64,000 nt of DNA from contig NC_084942.1 in assembly GCF_958298935.1 (NCBI RefSeq), forward strand, positions 14,081,501 through 14,145,500, in the 5' to 3' direction. Positions 34,363 through 45,205 of this stretch are shown one piece after another. Within the stretch, counting starts at the first letter, position 1. Each line of letters starts with the position of its first letter. This DNA comes from Phragmites australis. Taxonomy: Eukaryota; Streptophyta; Magnoliopsida; Poales; Poaceae. The notes beneath the pieces were generated by a model. It saw only the letters and a list, made by a program, of their open reading frames with translations. It made no database searches and was not told where the DNA came from. The position numbers were made by a program, and so were the translations under genes.

Positions 34363-36950
34363 ATGGGAAAGAAGAGGACTGTCACCCCTGAGAAACCAAA
34401 AGCACAGAGGATGCTAGCACTAGAGGCCGCCCCGGCACAAGATGGGGCGGATAAGAGCTCAAGCCCGCACCCGACGTCCTCCTCTGGTAGCAGTGAAAGC
34501 CAGTATCACAGCTTGAGCCCTGACCCGTCACCGATGCGAGAGAGCCGACGTCGAGCAAGTGACGAAGAATATAATCCCACCGAAGGGGTTTTAATATGAG
34601 TCAATGCTTTTTATACTTGTTGAATGGAGGAGTATTTTTTTGTTTATGTCAGCTCCCCTTGTTTTCTCTCTAGATGGCAGAAGCGCAGTTTCCAAGCCAA
34701 ACAGCTGGTAGCGGTGCACGAGCCTGAAAGGTAAGGTCAAAAACACAATGGCCGACGGACAATGTTACCGTCATGGGAATCGATGCTGATGGGCTACCTA
34801 TGGATGAAAAGGCCCTGAATAGATTCCAATGGGTCGTAGGGCTCATTGCTCACAAGAGGGTGCCGATAACGACTAAGTTCGAAGACCTCAGTGACGAAGC
34901 TAAGAGGGACTTGTTCAATAATGTCGTCAAGGAGTATCTGGAGTATCTTGGAAACATGAGCGAGCGTCAAACGATCACCACGCTCAATGCAGCAATGAAC
35001 GCGATCACAAAACTTCACTGAAGCTTTAAGAGCCAGCTTGTGAATCGGTACATGGCTAAAGGGGTGGCGCCCTTCGAGATCTACAAGCACTTGAAAGAGG
35101 AAGATTGGGATGCTTTTGTGGAGATGAAGAACTTAGAGTAGTTCAAAAAGGAAAGTGAGGAGAAGAAGTAGCTTTGGGCTAGGAACAAGCATAACCACAG
35201 GACCGGCGCAACCGGGTACGCTGGGAAAAGGGCCAAATGGCAGGCAGAGGATGAAAAGTTATCCAGAGAAGGCCGCGAGAATCCTTAGCTCTAATTCCCA
35301 GGACGATCGCAGTCATATTTGCGTGCAAGGGGTGAGCTGTCTAAGAGCAGGGAAATCACATTCAGAAACACCGAAACTCAGATAGTCGCAGAAAAAGTAA
35401 AAGAAAAGACAGCCGAAGCCAGCCAAGGTTCTTTCACCGGGGTTAAGGAACATGATGTTCTCTTAGCGGTGCTGGGAAACTTGGAGCACCCAGGTCGAGT
35501 GCGAGGTGTGTCAAGTTCCTAGGGCTGGAAATACGGCTTTCCCGAAGACCTCAGGATGTACAAGAAGATTAAGAGGCCTGCAGTGGACATGGATGCTTTG
35601 ACACAGACATTGACACGGGATATCACCCGAAAAGTTTACACAAACATCATAGAGCAGCTTGCAGCAAAGGAAATAGATATTTCCATCCCAGCGAAAGCTA
35701 GCCCCAGAGCTGCAGGGAAGAGTAGCTATGCCTCCAAGGAGGCCGATCAAAAAATAGTTGCTTCCGTGACTGAGCCGGATACGATTGACCTGCTAGAAGG
35801 GCCCACGCCCTGCAACCTTGTAATCGGGCCTAGCGGGTGTCACATCGAGGTTGCAAGGGATCAGGTGCTTCTAGGCATCCGCATCTTACATACGGTCCTG
35901 ATACGTGCAGGCTATGCCGTGGTTACGGTGGACATGGTACATAGCAATGCCACCGATCACGTGTTGGAGCTCCCCCCCCCCCCAATGATGAAGTCACAAC
36001 TCTGGGAGAAGCTCTTCATCAAAGGATCCAGTGGAAGAGGGGTGACATCGTTGTCTCCAGTGCATCCCAGTCTGGACGAGCTCCAAGTGCACCGTCGTCG
36101 CGCCCCTCACTTCCAGAGAAGGCAGCTTTACTGCATTCTCCTCCGCATCCGGCAGTCTCGCTTCCAGAACCAATTCCATCGCCCCCAAAGAGCCCAAAGA
36201 AAAAGGAAAAGGGAGCTAAGAAGAAAGGCTCTAAGAAAAACTTGCCGAAGATGTTGAAGGCCATTGTACTGGCGAAAAAGTCCACGGACATTGGAGCAGC
36301 GTGGACTAGTGCCAACACAAAATTTCAATATGGGAAGCCCATGATGATGGTAGATGGCCTAGCAAGGGTGGGACAAGCATGTGTCAGCCTGCATAATTAC
36401 TACAAGTAGGCTTCTAGAGATAGCAATGCCACATCCATAGTCGTACAGTATAAATGACGACACCTCTTAAGTAATGACGATGGCTACTTCATTATGGGTT
36501 TCAATGACTTATACGACCTCTTCAACCTTGATGGCCTGGACGTTTCGTTATTACGGATCTTCACATTGTAAGTCCTTGAAATTGAATATTCATTAATTAA
36601 TACCACTAAGTTTTGAATCTAACTATGTTATTATCTGTAGACACTTGATGAAAGAAACAAAGAAGAATAAGGATTCCATCGCATGTCTGGACCCTGAGGC
36701 CATTACAATATCGGTCATCCAACTTCACCCGATTACGCTATGGACCATGTCGTCAGGGCAATGCAACAATAGTCCAAAATGCAGTACCTGATGGGCACCC
36801 ACAACACCGTTGACCATTGAATCTTACTGGTCATTTGCCTCAAGTGGGACTTGGTGTTCTACCTCGACTCGTCAAGACTAGTAGGACGAAAAGGCAAACC
36901 TGGAGAGCATGATTACAGCGCTTTAAAAGGAATGTTCAACGCGTAAGTTA
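34363..36950 (+). pseudogene. CACTA 1 second gene: TNPA-like (Ptta/En/Spm) with C-terminal Ulp1-like part
   Basis: The first exon reads MGKKRTVTPEKPKAQR and an acidic Ser-rich stretch. The next holds ALNRFQWVVGLIAHKRVPIT, LSDEAKRDLFNNVVKEYLEY and SQLVNRYMAKGVAPFEIYKH (34773-35140), the plant En/Spm (Ptta) family core, then a Gly-Trp-Lys-Tyr-Gly-Phe motif near 35522. A Lys-rich linker (~36190-36260) precedes MLKAIVLAKKSTDIGAAWTS and, after introns, a remnant of a C48/Ulp1 cysteine protease (VDH-stop-ILLVICLKWDLVFYLDSS, ~36810-36880). The TGA at 36818-36820 replaces the Trp of the catalytic His-Trp pair. A 12-C run at 35972-35983 and several stops add damage. The gene is cut at ~36.95 kb, losing the Cys part of the protease. 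Confidence 0.7.
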
Positions 36951-37022
36951 TGCCTGACTTAATTTACATATTTAACTTTTCTAACATTCAAATGCTCCCT
37001 AATCGATCCATCCTTATGCAGG

Positions 37023-37710
37023 GCTTTAACTGGGTCATGCGAGGTATGAGGTCCCTCCCACTCGTTGGAATTGTAGAAGGTATTTGCATAGGACTTGCAA
37101 ATACTTCATTGATCGGTACACAACTGCTTCCAAGGTAATGGAAGATAACCGTATGCTTTATGGACGGATACTATGTGAGTATATGGAGAAGGTCACAAAG
37201 AAGGCACACATGCATCACGCTAATCAAGAGGGGACTGAGGAGCACAGGTTTAGTGTCATGTGCCAGGATAAGTGTCGTAGGGGTGAAATACGTGAGCGGT
37301 ATGTGCAAGAGTGCGTGCTTAGGAGTGGGACATGCATTTGCACGTGCCAGAAGCCTCAATTGCTTCACAGGCCTTGTACACACGTCATAGCTGCGTGCGC
37401 GTAGCACAATATACTTCCCAGGCAATATGTTTCAAAGTACTTAATGAAGGATCAGATACTGAACACCTGAAATCATGAGCTGTATGGTTACGAGATTGTT
37501 GATACATTTACAAGTAATCCAGGCCCTTCACGAATCTATGTGCCTGATTTGGAAAAGATGAAGAATGCACCGGGCCGCTGACAAACTCACCGGATTCGCA
37601 ACAATATGGATGAATCAAAGACAGGTCCAAGGGTCAAGCGATGTAGCCAGTGCAATGAAACAGGTCACACGTACAAGTATTATCCTAAAAATGCACATGT
37701 TGTGTAGGTG
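37023..37710 (+). pseudogene. MULE 2 transposase, C-terminal fragment
   Basis: Reads FNWVMRGMRSLPLVGIVE, then after a shift CKYFIDRYTTASKVMEDNRM, the SWIM finger (CTHVIAACA at ~37375-37402, with an upstream CxC) and after further stops CSQCNETGHTYKYY, a zinc knuckle that has lost its last Cys. Parallel stretches at ~20.0-19.4 kb (CKYFKERYAIAHMALNDAHL; CSTCNEIGHTYKKC) prove the relation. The DDE core is absent, so it cannot transpose. Confidence 0.8.
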
Positions 37711-38013
37711 AGTACATGACCGTGGTGTAGCATGAATGTATTTAGCGTACCTTGTTGTTATATTTGTACGGTAATTGCCTTAGTTCTCTCTGTTGCATTT
37801 TAACCTTACAATTGTATGTACATGTCGCAATATATTCATGTTACTTTTTGTACGTGTATGTAATATTCAGTTCTATTCATGTACATATTTTCATGTAACA
37901 GACTATACGTATTATTCATGTATATGTAGTTGCAATGTAAATTTTGATTCAATTTATATTATTCTTGTCTACAAGTTGCAATATATTAATGTACATGTGG
38001 TTTTAATGCAGAT

Positions 38014-38956
38014 ATGACGCACCCTCCGACCCCCGAGCTTCTTAAGCCTGCAGTGGACAAGAGACACCACAGCTTCTTATCCGTCGTGCACCAGACGAAG
38101 TTAGGGGTTTTCCGACCACGTGGCCCTGGAGAGGTACTTACGATCCACGATCGGTGGAAACACCGGTATGTCGCTATTTATATACGCATGTGCCAATTCA
38201 TTTATGTATTGCATCCTCCAGTTTATTTATATTCCCAATGGTGCAGGTTGGCAGCATCGAGACTCCTACCGCTTTGTCGTTTGGTGGAGGCCCAAGCGAC
38301 GGAGAACCTGATTGACAGATGGAGGCTTGAGACACATACTTTTCACCTCCCCTGCGACGAGATGACTCTGACCTTGCAGGACATAGCCTACCTGTTAGGC
38401 TTACCTTGCGCAGGAGCTGCCGTTGGAGTCATCGACATGGATGCTGACTGGATGAACATCATGCATCAGCACTTCGGCCCGGTTCAGCGGTCAGACGACG
38501 CACCCCCCTACGTGCCTGAGTTCTTGTCCGGTCCACAAGGGTCCACGAAGAAGTGGATCCTACAATTCCAGGTACCTTCCAATGGAACTTCCAGGTACCT
38601 ACAGTTCGAGGACCCTTGTTCCGTACGCGAGGTTGATAGCAGATGCGAAAGGCGATGAGGTACCACTGTTCAGTTGGGCATCTGCTGTCCTTGCTGCGAC
38701 ATATCGGGCGTTATGCGACACGTGCACGAAGAAGGAGCCACTTGCCACTTTTGCTGGGTGCCCACTATTACTGCAGCTATGGTCTTACAAGCGGTTCGTC
38801 ATAAGTCGGCCAGTTGTGGACCGCTCCCCGTACCCTGAGGAATGGTACGGAGAGCCCGAGGAGGACGCGCCCACCGTAATCTGTAGACACGAATTGACCG
38901 CACCACTCAACTTTAACCATGAAATGACAACACAATTGTCCTTGCGCATGCTATAG
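38014..38956 (+). pseudogene. MULE 2 plant mobile domain (PMD) protein
   Basis: Start MTHPPTPELLKPAVDKRHHS at 38014. A GT-AG intron (~38168-38246) joins WKHR to LAASRLLPLCRLVEA. Then come HTFHLPCDEMTLTLQDIAYL and LGLPCAGAAVGV, HFGPVQRSDDAPPYVPEFL and, after a frame change near 38575, RTLVPYARLIADAKGDEVPL, FSWASAVLAATYRALCD, CPLLLQLWSYKRFVISRPVV. It ends at 38956. This is a short PMD without a phosphatase or other partner domain. The two PMD halves match those at 18.68-18.02 kb in the same order. Whether the frame change is real decay or a missed intron is uncertain. Confidence 0.75.
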
Positions 38957-39172
38957 ACAAGAAGTGACAACATGGGACAGCTTTTACCAAAAATTAAATG
39001 CCACAACTTTTTCATTCTTCAAGAGGGAATCCAATGCTCCTGACCCCCTCTAAGCCCTTGCACTCACTCCTTTCTTCAAGAGGGAATCCGATGCTCCTGT
39101 CTTCTCTCACCATAAATAACCCCACCGTCATACATGGATACATCACTCCTTTCTTAGTTCTCTCAACTGCAA

Positions 39173-39738
39173 TGTCTTTCTCAGCTCCACCAAGCCCACT
39201 CAAGAAACATTGGGGGATTTTCATCCCCCAAGGGGTCGAATCAACGATGTGCTTCTGCGGTAACCGTTGTAGGCTTCGCGAGTCCCAGGAGATCTCCTAT
39301 ACCTATGGGCTACGCTTCTTCATGTGTGCCAATTACCAATACGACAAGCCTCAACATAAACCGTATGAGTAACCACCGGTATAGCAACAAAGATTAGCCA
39401 CATCTTTCCCGATTTCACACACTGTTTTACTAATCTCTCATCTTGTTCTATTTGTCTAGTCTCTTCCACCTATCTGTGACTTTATTGAATGGCTCGATAT
39501 TGAGCAAAATGAAGACCAGAAATGGTGGGTCGATATGACCATGCGGTGGAGGAGGGAAGCTTACGCACGCCGGGAGTACGAGCAATAGCAAAATGAACTA
39601 TACCTGAAGCGACAGGAAGAAGAGCGTATGAGGAAGGAACCGCAGGACCATACCGCGGCTCAGGCCTGCGAAGCTGAGAGGGCAGGGAAGCGGGAGAGGG
39701 CCCGTCGTGCTAAGGCGGCAGATCCCGATGCCCTGTGA
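39173..39738 (+). pseudogene. MULE 2 GRF zinc-finger plus coiled-coil protein
   Basis: Starts MSFSAPPSPLKKHWG at 39173. The GRF finger is CFCGNRCRLRESQEISYTYG-LRFFMCANYQYD (39250-39350). A probable intron (~39373-39462) joins it to ICDFIEWLDIEQNEDQKWWV and a charged helix (RWRREAYARREYEQ, EEERMRKEPQDH, CEAERAGKRERARRAKAADP) ending at the TGA 39736-39738. One TAG lies at ~39586. Same layout as 14530-13982. Nucleic-acid binding is expected from GRF fingers; its job in the element is unknown. Confidence 0.7.
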
Positions 39739-40149
39739 AAGGGCAAATATCATAGGTGCACTCAGTAGAGAGTATCTAATGTAACCCGACATGTTTCCAC
39801 TCCCTAAGATATGTTATGATTAGAAGCGGCGTACTATTACGTAGGTCTTTGTGCGAACCGTACATGCCACTTTTTTTTGTCATCGTGTCGTCGTGGTTAC
39901 AGTCTCATGTAATGTTTTTCACCATATATAATCTTATGTTTGTCCCCGTTTGTAACCTCGTTGGCGCGTAATATGATACGAGTGCTTCACATATATAATT
40001 TGTTTACAAATATTGATTTTGTATCATCCTAACAATACGTAAACTACTCCAAAATATCGCTTCCCCATTATGCCGTATTTGCCACTTTTTAACTATTTTA
40101 ATTCCAAATTTTGCAACATATCAATTTCAAATTTGGAGCAAAATTTTGC

Positions 40150-40367
40150 AACATATTTTGCAACATTAAAAAAATGGCCTACCCGCCTCCGAGAGGGCGG
40201 TTAGGCCCCTTGCCGCCCTCTCAGAGGGCGGTTAGGAGTCCTTACCGACCTCTGAGAGGGTTGCAGCCTTTTCAGAGAGCAGCGGGAGCCTAGTTTTGCA
40301 AATAATATCCCGATGAATCTATTTATTTAAATTTTTAAACAAAAAAATATAAAAATAAAAAAAACTC
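40150..40367. repeat. Right terminal repeat of PMD-MULE 2
   Basis: Outer end, reverse complemented, GAGTTTTTTTTATTTTTATA, matching the foldback element at 11689. Inside are palindromes such as GCCGCCCTCTCAGAGGGCGG (~40211-40231). It ends 148 bp before the eIF3g start codon. Confidence 0.75.
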
Positions 40368-40515
40368 ACGGACTTATATTGACCTCACCTTAAATACAAT
40401 CCAGAAGACGCTCCATGCCACCGAATCCCAAACTCGCAACCGCAACCAAACAGAAGCTCTCCCCTCTCCGCCGCACTCCAAACCCTAACGCACGCAACTT
40501 GCGACCGACCGAGCC

Positions 40516-42098
40516 ATGGCGTCGGCGGCGGCTACGGCGACGCTGCAGCAGAGCATACGGCGGGGCGATCTCGAGGAGGACGACGGCGGCGACCTCGACT
40601 CCCACCTCCCGCCGCGGGTCGTCATCGGGCCCGACGAGAACGGCGTCAGGAAGGTGATCGAGCACCGCTTCGACAACGAGGGCAACAAGGTCAAGGTTAT
40701 GCCCATCATCTCCCCCGTCCGCAAGCTCACGCGCGTTCCCCATTCCAGGAGCGCCATCGAGCGCCGCTCGTGGCCCAAGTCCGGCGACGCCGTGAAGGAG
40801 GACGCTGGATCGCGGCTTATCGCGGCCCCCACCGAAGGTATCCTCCTCGAGCGCCCACACGTCTCAGGTCGTCGCTATTCTGATAATTTCCTCCTAGATC
40901 CGCATCAATTGGTCTGCTTATATTCATCTGTTCTATTGTTAGACGCAATCTACGTCAAAAGTTGGTGGTGGTCTGTTTCGATTCAACTGTTCAATTATTG
41001 CTTGACGCAGACTGGGCCAAAATTTGGGGTGTTTGATTCATCAAGGTCTGGCGCGCTTGTTATTCATAGACGCGTACTAGGATTGAGATTAGGGTTCCAT
41101 CTATGCTACAGCCTAGTTTTCATGCTTGTAACAGTCAGATACAGTCGGGTGAGCTAGCTAGAAAAAAAAATCTGAGCGTGATTGGTTGGTTGGAATTTTA
41201 TGTTTACATGTTTATCAAATCTAGGTATATCATACGCATTGTAGTAATTATGTTTCTAATTGGGATGTGTAGGAGCAATGAATCGGTAGGTATTGCAAGG
41301 ACGGTAACTACTAGGACACTTACATACTAGATGGGTAACTACGAGCACTTGTTATAAGAGGAGACAGTTTTATAATTTCCAAGCAATAGCAGGGTTGGAT
41401 CGGAGAATGAAGTCATACTATATGTATCTGACTACAAAGTTCTCTCAGCTTAAGAGATGCTGCTGTTGAATGTTACATTGTTAAATGGGTTCAAAAGTCG
41501 GAACCTAACATGCTGATTTTTCTGTAACCTTGTTGTCTTTCCTTTATGCTCTTATTTTCTAACTGCTCGCTTAATTTCAGGGAGCAACGCCGAGGAACCA
41601 CTGGCTGGGTCAATTAAGGGAGAGGCTGTTCTCATGGCTTGCAGAACCTGTTACAAGAAGGGTGACCATTGGACCTCGAAGTGCCCCTACCGAGCACTAC
41701 AGGCCAAATCCTTTGTGGGCAAGCCTCCTACTGCCAATGGACCTTCAGCACCAGGTGGAGCCGTTAAGAGAGCATATCCTCCTCCAGTTATAAAGAAAGC
41801 TGCTGATAGAATTGGAGATGATGTTAAGAGGATTATGTATGATGACAGAACTGTCTGTGTGACCAATCTCTCAGAGGACACTAGTGGACCTGGCCTCATC
41901 AAGCTGTTCGGCTTATTTGGCTATGTTACCCGTGTCTATATTCCTGTGGATGAGAAGACTGCATCAGGTAGGGGGGTTGGCTTTGTCAAATTTGCTCAGA
42001 GACGGCAAGCTGAGGCTGCTATCAGGAGACTCAGTGGAGGATATACTTATGATAACTGTAAGCTCCAAGTTGGGTGGGCAGCACAAAGAGTGAACTAG
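40516..42098 (+). CDS. Eukaryotic translation initiation factor 3 subunit G (eIF3g)
   Basis: Two exons, 40516-40867 and 41581-42098; GT-AG intron of 713 bp. Splicing joins HVS-G-SNAEEP in frame and gives 289 aa, the usual plant length. The start at 40516 is in good context (GAGCCATGGCG). The N-terminal eIF3g domain holds DGGDLDSHLPPRVVIGPDEN and IEHRFDNEGNKVKV. A CCHC zinc finger follows at residues 138-152 (CRTCYKKGDHWTSKC), then a linker and a C-terminal RRM at ~208-284 (RNP2 VCVTNL, RNP1 GRGVGFVKF). eIF3g is part of the eIF3 complex on the 40S subunit and aids scanning and reinitiation in the cytoplasm. RNP1 has Val where an aromatic is usual, and the sequence is more diverged than expected for a housekeeping copy, so it may be a paralogue. 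No lesion is seen. A MULE end lies 148 bp upstream of the ATG. Confidence 0.9.
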
Positions 42099-42560
42099 TT
42101 TTCGACTGCTTACTGGCATCGCGTATGGTGTATATCAGTATAAGTCTGTAATAGTACTTCTGTTATGTTCATAACTGTGATGTGAACATGTTCAGTGTTA
42201 TTTTGTTTGGAAGAGAATTATTCTCGCTGCTGTGTTGCAAATTCTCATGCACGGATATGAGTCTCGCGTTTCATCCTTTTCTGTAGAGGTTCTCCTTAAT
42301 TTAGCTATCAGTATTGTGTGCGACTCTGCTAATTTTGTGCGTTCTGCATGACATTTCGCACACGTATGTTATATCTGTTGCTCTGCCTTAATGCTATGGA
42401 TGGATCCGTCTGTTATTCTTGCAAATTTGAATTTTCGGAGGATGTTTTGAGTTTTGCATTTCATCATTTCATCCAGTGACACTGAACTTTGGTGCATTCT
42501 TCGTTGGCACTTCATCCATGTGTGATCGGCTGCCTTTGCCTAAATGACTCTCGAGAAATT
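42099..42560. other. 3' untranslated and flanking sequence of eIF3g
   Basis: AT-rich, no ORF. Typical near-upstream signals are weak, and I could not fix a polyadenylation site. Confidence 0.4.
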
Positions 42561-42900
42561 TTGAGCATTAGCGGGGAGGCGTCCTCATGGGCCGTGCGCG
42601 CGCTCGTGGGCTGTGCATTCGTGCGCGCAAGCTCTCGGTCAGCCTGGGCTTCGGCTTTGTCCCTGGCGAAATCCCATCTGGCCATCCCCATTTCATTCCA
42701 ACGAGCAGCCGAGCCGAGACATCGCCGAGGCGCCCCGTCGTGCCGCGGTGCAATCCCAATTCACAAATCTACAAACCCTCCTACGCTGCCTTCCCTTTCC
42801 TCAACTCCAACCCCCTCCAAATCCCCCATCCGGGCCACCATTCTGCCTGCCCCTCCCTCCCAAACCCCATGAACCTCCCATCCCGGCTCCGCCACTGTCA
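42561..42900. other. CpG-rich stretch, possible 5' end of a disrupted gene
   Basis: Pyrimidine-rich, CpG-rich text ending in an ATG at 42870 (MNLPSRLRHCHG) looks like a promoter and leader of a plant gene. It passes into the LTR-like sequence near 42.9 kb. No domain is seen in the ~10 residues before the change, so this is only a suspicion. Confidence 0.25.
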
Positions 42901-44107
42901 CGGGCATGGTGGTGGAACCCGTTATAGAGAAGAAGGAGAGGAAGGGGAAAGAGACATCGAAGGCGTAAAGGCGAAGTACGTTAACAAAGGAGGAATGTGT
43001 TTCCATGTATCGTGCGTGCGTGAGTTGTGTGAGCAGATGGACCCTAGTGGTCAGTGTCTGGGACTCGGCTTATAAGCCTGTCCGTGTAACAGAACGAGAT
43101 CATGAATGAAATACACTACTATAGAAAAGGTCATCCGTGGCGGCTCTTTAGTGCCGGTTAGTTTAAAACCGACACTAATAATGTATTAGCGTCAGTTCGT
43201 AACATAGTCAGACAAAAACCCATCCATTCGGGTAAAAATCGGCACTGATAAATATTATCAGTGCCGGCTTATAACAAAAACCGACGCTGATAGTATCAGC
43301 GGCGCGGGTACAGCAGGATCTGAGGCGCGAGCGATGGGATCAGGAGTGGGGGCGGCGGGATCTGACGCGGATGGCCTCTCTGATGAGCTCACGAGGGGGC
43401 GGTGGGATCCGGCGTGGGGACGGTGACGTCCTTGGTGAGCGGAGGTCCAAGATCCGCGGAGGCGGCATCCTCATCGAGCGAAGGCCCAAGATCCGCGGCG
43501 GAGGACATGTGAATAATCTACATGGTCCTGATAAGGATTGCATTCTACAGATTTTGCTATGCAAATCGGTGTTCCCTTTCTACTTTGTATACGACACAGC
43601 TCATTGCGCAATGATATGAAGAAATAATTAGGCAATGTTTGGTGTGATCTGAAGATAGACTGGTATTGGTAGTGGATTTTATTTGAGTCTATAAATGTTA
43701 TGTTGTGCAAATGTTGCTGGTCTGATGATTAGTTTGCAATACATATGCGGGGCAGTGGTGGCGTCCTCCATGAGTCGAGGCGCTGGCAGCGTTGACGATG
43801 ATGAGCGGAGGTCGGTAGCGGGCTCAGCTCAATGCATCGAGCCGGCCTTTTTCCTTTTTTTGTTTCTTGAAAACCTCATCTGTGCCGGTTCTTAAGCCGG
43901 CACTGGTAGCTCTCGACTATCAGTGCCGACTATGCAGTGCCGGCTGCAAAACCGGCACTAATAGCCATTTTCAACCGGCACTGTTGACTATTTTTGTTGT
44001 AGTGATAGAAATCAAAGCTCTCCCCAAACTTCTTCTCCAAGTCCAGTGAATGCTGTAGATTTACTCACGTCTCGGTAAATCACCGCTGGCGGCCACGGGT
44101 TACTACA
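42900..44107 (+). mobile_element. Copia-type LTR (left edge uncertain), split by a small CACTA
   Basis: The right end ...GTTACTACA at 44107 is followed by TGGTATTAGAG (44110-44120), a primer-binding site for initiator Met-tRNA. The R/U5 text GGCTTATAAGCCTGTCCG and ATCATGAATGAAATA is continuous with AGAAATCAAAGCTC once the CACTA at 43114-44004 is removed. The TG left end was not found. Right of ~44.15 kb the element is replaced by a minus-strand gypsy. Confidence 0.5.
43114..44004. mobile_element. Non-autonomous CACTA element, 891 bp
   Basis: Left CACTACTATAGAAAAGG, right (reverse complement) CACTACAACAAAAATAG. The 3-bp target repeat ATA lies on both sides (43111-43113, 44005-44007). AGTGCCGGTT-type subterminal repeats sit at both ends. 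The interior is GC-rich without a transposase gene. Confidence 0.85.
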
Positions 44108-44149
44108 GTTGGTATTAGAGACACCGATTCCTTGGCGTGGGTCAATTGT

Positions 44150-45205
44150 GCGTGAAGTAGGCCAGAGCATTGGTAAGGCCAAAGGACATGACGGTATACT
44201 CATAAAGTCCATATCGAGTAGAGAAAGCCATTTTGGGAATATCTTCGACTCAAATCTTGATTTGATGATAACCCAACCTTAGATCAATCTTGGAGAAGAA
44301 TGAGGCACGGGTCAATGGGTTGAACAAGATATCAATTCTGGGTAGAGGTTACTTATTCTTGACCGAGACTGCATTTAGCGGTCGATAACCACACACATTC
44401 GGAGACTCTGATCTTTCTTCTTGATGAAGAGAGCTGGGCATCCCCAGGGTGAGGAACTCGGTCGAATGTAGCCTTTCTCTAGTAACTCCTTAATTTGCTT
44501 TTTCAATTCTACCAGCTTGTTTGGAGGCATTCGGTATGATTGCTTAGAGCTGGGTGCTATCCCAAGTTGGAGTTTGATGACAAACTCGATGTCCCGGTCC
44601 GGCGGCATTCCAAGCAATTCTTCCGGGAACACATCAGAGTACTTGCTCACAACCGGAATGGAAGTGAGGTCGGATGGGGAAACAACTTCTAAGGAATAGA
44701 GGGAAGAATCATTCTCCTTAAGACGGAGAGTGACTCGGGCACTTGAAAGACTTGTGAAAGAAATTGACCTCGATGCACATTGGATGGTTGCATCATTCCT
44801 ACTTAACCAATTCATACCTAAGATGACATCTAATCCTTTTGTGCCAATCACTAGGAGATTTGCACTAAAACTGACCCCACTGATAAGGAGATTGGCATTT
44901 CGAACGATGTGGTTAGTGTATAGCTCACCACTAGATGCACTTATGATATGTGGTATATCCATGCGTTCCATTGGAAACCAATGAGCTTGTGTATAGCTTC
45001 TCTTAATGAATGAATGAGAAGCTCCATAATCAAATAAAATTGTAGTGGGATGAGAACCGATGGAAATCGTACCCAACAGGATGGTTGTGTCCTCACCAGC
45101 TTCTTCTGTGGTGGTGCAGTTGACATGACCACGCTTTGGGTCTTGGGCAATCTGCTTTTCGGGGCGTTGCAGTTCTGGAGGTGATGGGGGTTTCAGGATG
45201 TTCAC
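44150..45205 (-). pseudogene. Gypsy protease and N-terminal reverse transcriptase
   Basis: The protease region has LFDYGASHSFI, where the family motif is DSGAS/DTGAS, so the catalytic motif carries a Tyr in place of Ser/Thr, then GLDVILGMNWL. The RT part begins FPEELLGMPPDRDIEF, YRMPPNKLVELKKQIKELLE and PSSSPWGCPALFIKKKDQSL. The frame stops at 44375; further RT motifs ([22 protein letters not shown]) continue with stops to ~44150, where the element is cut. It is inactive. Confidence 0.85.

Larger units (their letters stand above)
27920..36960 (+). mobile_element. CACTA (En/Spm) element 1, truncated on the right
   Basis: The left end CACTACATGAAAAACGG is at 27920. It is followed by subterminal repeats of GTGACGGGTCAT and its inverse (27950-28185), a TNP2-type transposase gene (28608-~31800), a second block of the same repeats (32120-32390), and a TNPA-like/Ulp1-like gene (34363-~36950). 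No matching right end (CCGTTTTTCATGTAGTG) is present; the sequence passes into a MULE at ~36.96 kb, so the right end was lost or lies elsewhere. Confidence 0.8.
36960..40367 (+). mobile_element. PMD-MULE 2, right part only
   Basis: Plus-strand order: transposase C-terminus (37023-~37710), PMD gene (38014-38956), GRF zinc-finger/coiled-coil gene (39173-39738) and a right terminal repeat ending ...AAAACTC at 40367. The left part, including its terminal repeat and most of the transposase, is missing at the junction with CACTA 1. The following 9 bp are ACGGACTTA; no left copy of this target site is seen. The order and gene set match the 9.4-kb MULE at 13435-22860, although the copies are divergent. 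Confidence 0.75.

Noticed and set aside
40415..40657. Frame starting at an ATG upstream of eIF3g
   Set aside because: Out of frame with eIF3g and antisense-free low complexity; at most an upstream ORF in the leader, with no further support.
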